Shown: in pieces, positions 59,434 to 64,000 of the stretch
Layout of the letters: each line of letters opens with the position of its first letter
Numbering within the stretch: position 1 is the first letter of the stretch
NCBI RefSeq assembly: GCF_000209165.1
Contig: NC_009068.1
Span: forward strand, 1,736,001 to 1,800,000
Length of the DNA stretch: 64,000 nt
Source: Scheffersomyces stipitis CBS 6054
Lineage: Eukaryota; Ascomycota; Pichiomycetes; Serinales; Debaryomycetaceae
Direction: 5' to 3'
The notes under the pieces: generated by a model
Told to the model about the DNA's origin: nothing
The model's database searches: none
Seen by the model: only the letters and a program-made list of their open reading frames with translations
Made by a program: the position numbers and the translations under genes

Positions 59434-61170
59434 ATTTTGTAGTAGAAATGTGTGGAAAAAGTAAGTTGAATATAATGAATGATTGATATTGAATGTTATG
59501 AGTTAATCTTCAATGTGATAGTTAAGACTTGGTCGACAATATGATGTTTAAGAATGCTTTTTGATTGTGATATGTAAAACCTATTCGTGAATGAAGCTTA
59601 TGTGGCTATCAGGCCTAATTGTAGCAAGACTCTGGCGATGAGATAAAGTTTTGGATCTTCAAGCTTTTAGGTTCTTAATATGAAGTCTGGAATTCGACTC
59701 TTGATACGAGGTATTGAAACTTGAATTACGATATCCGATTTTATACTAATATGGGATACTCAATGTGTCTCTTAATTTAACGCACTTCTGAGTCTATGCG
59801 ATGAGATCTACCACTCTCTTCTCAACAACTAGTCGGCAAATCTTACAAGTATCTTCCTACTCGTTGAAAGTCGATATGGTAATGAGTCACGATCGCAAAA
59901 CCCTGCTGTCGTCTATCACAACGTCGGTGTCGATGTTTGACCTGAGAAATGTGAGGCTCTCTGCTGCTGATTGCTGTTGCTAGAGAAACCTACGGATAGC
60001 CGGATAAACTAATATATTGTGGTTTCTTCAACGTGCTGGGAAGCGCTTTCAATTGTGTGTCGAGACTGTAAACTGTGACAGAATACGAGACAGTCGTATC
60101 CGTAATCTTCTCCTCAAGACACGATAACACAGTCCGTGTTATCTTGTGGGCTAGACGCTATCAACAGTGAACAATTAGAATGTCACACCACTTTGCAAAC
60201 CTACAACAAGTATCAAGCACCAATTGTCACAATTGTCTTTCGCAATTTCCAACTGCCTAGACCAAAATATCAACTAAGATCGTCTATCACCACAAAAAAA
60301 TAGCTTACCTTACTTTCGACAAAATCCCGATAACAACCACCTCATACTGAACAGTGGAGAATTCGAGGAGCAGGGAGGAGAAGGGACTGCACACAAATAG
60401 ATCGTTCTCGTAATTCAGCGACTGCAGATGGAGCCAACACAATCAAGAATCGATGGAAGCAAGCTGCTGTGGATAGGGCGGTAGATGTGATACAGAGAAG
60501 AAAAAAACTGGTAAATAACGGCTATGATGCTGATAAGTGGCCTTACAAATTTGGAGGGTTTGGCCGTCTTTTTAACGGCCCTCTTCTGGTATCTCGTTTC
60601 TCTCGCCCACCGGAAAAATATAGTCCATCTCGCATATAGCGCAGACTATATCACATGACTTCATCCAGTCACTGGAAGATGCATTTTCGGGGACGGTTCC
60701 GAAGATCCGTGCTGCAGTAGTGTGGATCCTGTAGATCTTGCATGGATCTGGGCGGGGGCTGCTGGTTGTAGAGCTCAGCGCATATGGGATAGATAAACTG
60801 TAATGGTTGCAAAATGACAGATCACAGAGAGAAAAGCGCAAGCAATGGAAAGAGCAAATAATACGGAAACAATCCTGGTTTATTGGATACTTTTGAATTC
60901 CATTTGGTGATAGAAATCTAGAGTACTTCCCAAGAGATCTTCTACCATTAACTCACTTCGAATGAGTTTCTTAGAAAAATAGCTCTATACTAAGATCGTG
61001 TGCTAAATTCTTAGCATCACACTATCACAAAAGAAAGAACAATTGTGCATTTGAATTGAAGGAAACGAACAGCTCGATATTCTATTCGAGCCCTGCTTTA
61101 GACAATCTACACTACTTTACGCCTTATATCCGTTCAACCTGGTCTCGTGTCTCTATCATTATGTACATAT
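59434..61170. other. 1.7-kb intergenic region upstream of the kelch gene
   Basis: No convincing gene. A perfect 8-bp inverted repeat with a 5-bp spacer lies at 60123-60143. This region holds the kelch promoter and the CQD2 3' end. Short open frames here show no family features. Confidence 0.55.
60123..60143. repeat. inverted repeat GATAACAC-N5-GTGTTATC
   Basis: Perfect 8-bp arms with spacer AGTCC, about 690 bp upstream of the kelch gene start. It could be a binding site for a dimeric factor; no known factor is assigned. Confidence 0.45.
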
Positions 61171-63527
61171 CTATATATTTGGACTCAACATGTCGGCCTT
61201 GACCAAAGCATGGATCTAAAGAAAAGTTAGTAAATCTGTCGACTCTCTCATTAATAATAATTATACGTACGTCTTGTATCGAGGCATTGATGAACTGTCT
61301 CACTTCTAACACCAACCACACCTTGACCATGCTCAACGAGTTCTCGTTCTTCAACAAGTCTCGTCCCTCCTTCAGCACTCCCAAGCGTCTCAACACTGGC
61401 AATGCACTATTTACAGTTAGTATTAGTTAAAGATGTTAAAGATGAATGCCGAAAATGATTCCTGCTAGGTGAAGAAGCAGGTTAGATGAAAAACATGGAA
61501 AATTCATTCTCGGTGGGAAATCCAATCAAAAGCGCGTATACGAACCTTGCAAACAAATCCAATTCTGGATCCAATTGTCTTCCAAGTCCTTCTAGTAATA
61601 AAATAGCCACTATAACCGTTACAAAGTCACCCTCCATTCTGACATGATGGTTACGAACCATTCCCAATACCTGGTCCAACAAGTCTCCAATACTGATATT
61701 ACCCAAGGTAAATGTTCTTTCCTTCATTCTGTCTACCAACTTCTCCACCTTGATGGCAAAAATCTCCTTGTTGATGGCCGTTTCGGGAGTTCGCGATCTT
61801 TCTACCATCAACTCTCCAGCCTTATACCCATCAAACTCAGATAGGGCTTTAAAAAGGTCTATAAAATTTACTCTATCAGTGTGATTCAACTCTGTGATCA
61901 ACCCTACATCGAGGAAACATATCTCTGCATGGTATCCCTCTTCATACAACTCGCTCAATTTGGCACACCACGCATCTGAGTCGTCTCCCAACTTCATTAA
62001 TTCGTTAGTTATTCTGTTCGTTTCTGTTTCGTTACTCGACTTAACGATCTTGTACTCCCTCTCGTGCTTGAAAAGTTCATTCTTATAGAACCGCACCATC
62101 ATATTTCCAGGGTGCAAATCAGCATGAACAAAATTGTCAAGAATTAACATTTTCAAGAACGCATCTAGGCCCTTGTCACTGATTTCTTTCGATAGGTTCT
62201 TGCCGAAGTTGTCCAGCAACGAGAGCATTTTGCTCATCGGAATCGCATGAATGAACTCTTCCACCAAAACATCCCTGGTAGTGAATCCCAAGTACGGTTT
62301 GGGGAAGTGTATATCCAAACGGTGACGGAAGTTATGTCTGAACTTGGCCAAGTTCAACCCTTCTATACGCAAATCCAATTGCAAACGCATCAACATCGAG
62401 AACTGCTCTACTTCATCCGGAAGAGAGAGCCACTCCATCGTCGGAATGACGTTGATGACGGTCGCAAAGAATTTCATAATCTTCAAGTCTCGATTGATCT
62501 TGGTTTCTACATTTGGGTGCAACACCTTGATGGCAACATACTGGTTAGAAGTCAATGGATCGTTGTGTTCTGTGACTAGGATCCTATCCAAAAATGGCTC
62601 ATCCTGCAAAAGATCTTCTTCTTGCTGGAGGTGGCTTTCCCAGTCGGTGGTCTTTCTGACTTTGGACAAAGCTTTGTCAGACAACTTTCCAATATATACC
62701 TGGGCGATTGCACCAACTCCCAACGGTTTTTCAAAGAACGCATCGAAGATCTCTTCAAACGGCAAATTGTCAAAACTGCCACTGATGATCCTCTTTGTCA
62801 GCTCCAAGGAATGCGGTGTTCCATCGGAGTGCAACTGCCCAAGCTCATCGCACATCTCCTTCGGAAATATGTCTGTACGGGAAGCAGCCCACTGGCCCAA
62901 CTTCACAAAGGAAGCACCAGCCACTTCCGCAGACCATCTCAAATACGCAAACCAGATCTGCGCACCCGAGCGAACCGTTTTACCGGTCCGGAGATCTCGT
63001 CTTCCAAACCAACAGAGAGGAGAAGCAACAAGCACAGGAAGAAATATCAACGACAATTCAACAAAGCGAGCTACCGACACAAGCGGATCGATGACATAAT
63101 CCTCTATAGTATATTTAACATAATAAATTATTCTAACAGCGACATTGTCATGGTTCAATCGTTGTGACCTGTGCTGTTCCAATCGATCATGTTCTTCTTT
63201 CTGCGAGGACTGGTAGAGTCCCAACTCGTAGGTTTCAGCTCCAGGATTCGGTAACAACTCATGGACTGAGGTTTCAATTGCCTGGACATCGTTGCTGATC
63301 CCTCTGTAGTAGAAATTGGCTGTCAAACATGAACCAACTCCTACTAACAATACTTTCACGATCAGCTTGCCACCTGAAAAATTGCTGGTTTTCACCGAAT
63401 GGGACACCAAGGACCTCAAAGGCATGATCCTTATAGTAGAAATAGTAGAAACACCACTACTTCGTAGTATTCCTCTTCCAAAAGGTAGTCTGGAAGCTCG
63501 GAACATGCTGAAAGTTGCGGTTCCCAT
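61171..63527 (-). CDS. CQD2: UbiB/ABC1 atypical kinase, Cqd2-like (spliced; introns 61407-61545 and 61216-61270)
   Basis: Exon 1 (63527-61546) encodes an arginine-rich presequence, a membrane segment (~54-71), and the UbiB kinase. It has the KxGQ motif KLGQ at 209-212, an Ala-rich loop GVGAIAQVY (~270), the AIK lysine (~334), HADLHPGN (468-475), and DVGL (540-543). Intron 1 starts GTTCGT at 61545, has TACTAAC at 61422-61416 and ends TAG at 61407. Exon 2 is 61406-61271. Intron 2 is GTACGT at 61270, TACTAAC at 61232-61226, TTTAG at 61216. Exon 3 ends TAG at 61171. The joins keep frame and give 720 residues, with DLFASALPVLRRLGV across the first junction. Cqd2 (Ypl109c) controls coenzyme Q distribution in mitochondria. 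Confidence 0.88.
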
Positions 63528-64000
63528 GCTACGTTTCTAGATTCGATTCTAGGTTCTGTTGTTAGATCTAGATGAGTCTAGAATGTCGGAAAGGGCCCCT
63601 TAAATGAACGAGTGCAAAAGCAGAATGAAGTGAACGAACCTGAATGTTTTCACCTGTAAGTTGAAACTAACAATTGTTGTGTGAAGAAAAGGATTGATAC
63701 TAAATGTACAACCAACAGGTTTGACTGTGAAATATTGCTCTTCGAAAATCCGACCCATAAACTGAGCGCGCAAAGCGGCCGGATTGTCCGGATTATAAGA
63801 ACTTAGTTAACAATATACACGTGACTCATATAGTCCAATTGCCTACTACTTTGCTAATATCCCGTTTATTCTCATGAATTCCTGTGAATTCTCTATATAT
63901 CATCTGTAGGTTTACTGGACAGTCTAACCATCGTACTTTTGAGATGCTCCCGTAATAGTGAGCACCAGATAACGATATTAGACACTCCTTTTGCGTTGGA
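63528..64000. other. intergenic upstream of CQD2, to window end
   Basis: 473 bp. A CACGTG overlapping a TGACTCA site lies at 63818-63828. No gene start is visible before the window ends. Confidence 0.5.
63818..63828. promoter_or_regulatory. overlapping CACGTG and TGACTCA sites
   Basis: CACGTG at 63818-63823 overlaps TGACTCA at 63822-63828, the Gcn4 core. It lies 291 bp before CQD2 and may serve CQD2 or a gene beyond the window. Confidence 0.4.

Noticed and set aside
62344..63099. 251-codon plus-strand open frame
   Set aside because: Antisense of the CQD2 kinase; composition reflects the sense codons.

Overview
The window is nuclear DNA from a budding yeast, most likely Scheffersomyces (Pichia) stipitis or a very close CTG-clade relative. 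Genes are compact and mostly intronless, spacers are AT-rich, and the few introns carry the yeast branch site TACTAAC. The pyruvate decarboxylase has the 596-residue length and the roughly 27-residue central insertion that I recall for PDC1 of that species. If this is a CTG-clade yeast, CTG codons probably encode serine; the translations discussed here use leucine.

Layout. 1-8316: two paralogous UBR-type ubiquitin ligases lie tail to tail, the first cut by the window edge. 8317-15455: translation and ribosome biogenesis genes (TYS1, SDO1, ZUO1) with the spliced complex III subunit QCR9 and the phosphatase regulator GLC8. 15456-22393: the phosphate transporter PHO89 stands alone between two empty stretches of 2.8 and 2.4 kb. 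22394-28254: ARL1, the divergent pair TYR1/ERG8, and a multi-pass membrane protein. 28255-36607: PDC1 behind a 1.7-kb promoter region, then AIM2, CPS1 and HGH1. 36821-43859: TFG1, a mitochondrial carrier, a candidate PEX39, GPI14 and SKI6. 44106-51001: an intronless tRNA-Trp and, 78 bp away, an apparently intact two-ORF LINE retrotransposon (L1/Zorro type) ending in poly(A). 52618-64000: ERV29, CYT2, TIM10, a large kelch protein, and a UbiB-family kinase (CQD2-like) whose C-terminus is split over three exons.

The genes are not one pathway, but mitochondrial function recurs: QCR9, CYT2, TIM10, CQD2 and a carrier. QCR9 and CYT2 share a CACGTG plus CCAAT promoter pair. CACGTG also occurs upstream of TYS1, ZUO1, PHO89, SKI6, the LINE and the CQD2 side of the window end.

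The most rewarding observations are the hidden 3' exons of CQD2, the intact LINE beside the tRNA gene, the KPWE-motif peroxin candidate, and the PDC1 insertion. I found no CRISPR array, prokaryotic feature or clear new defence-like system.
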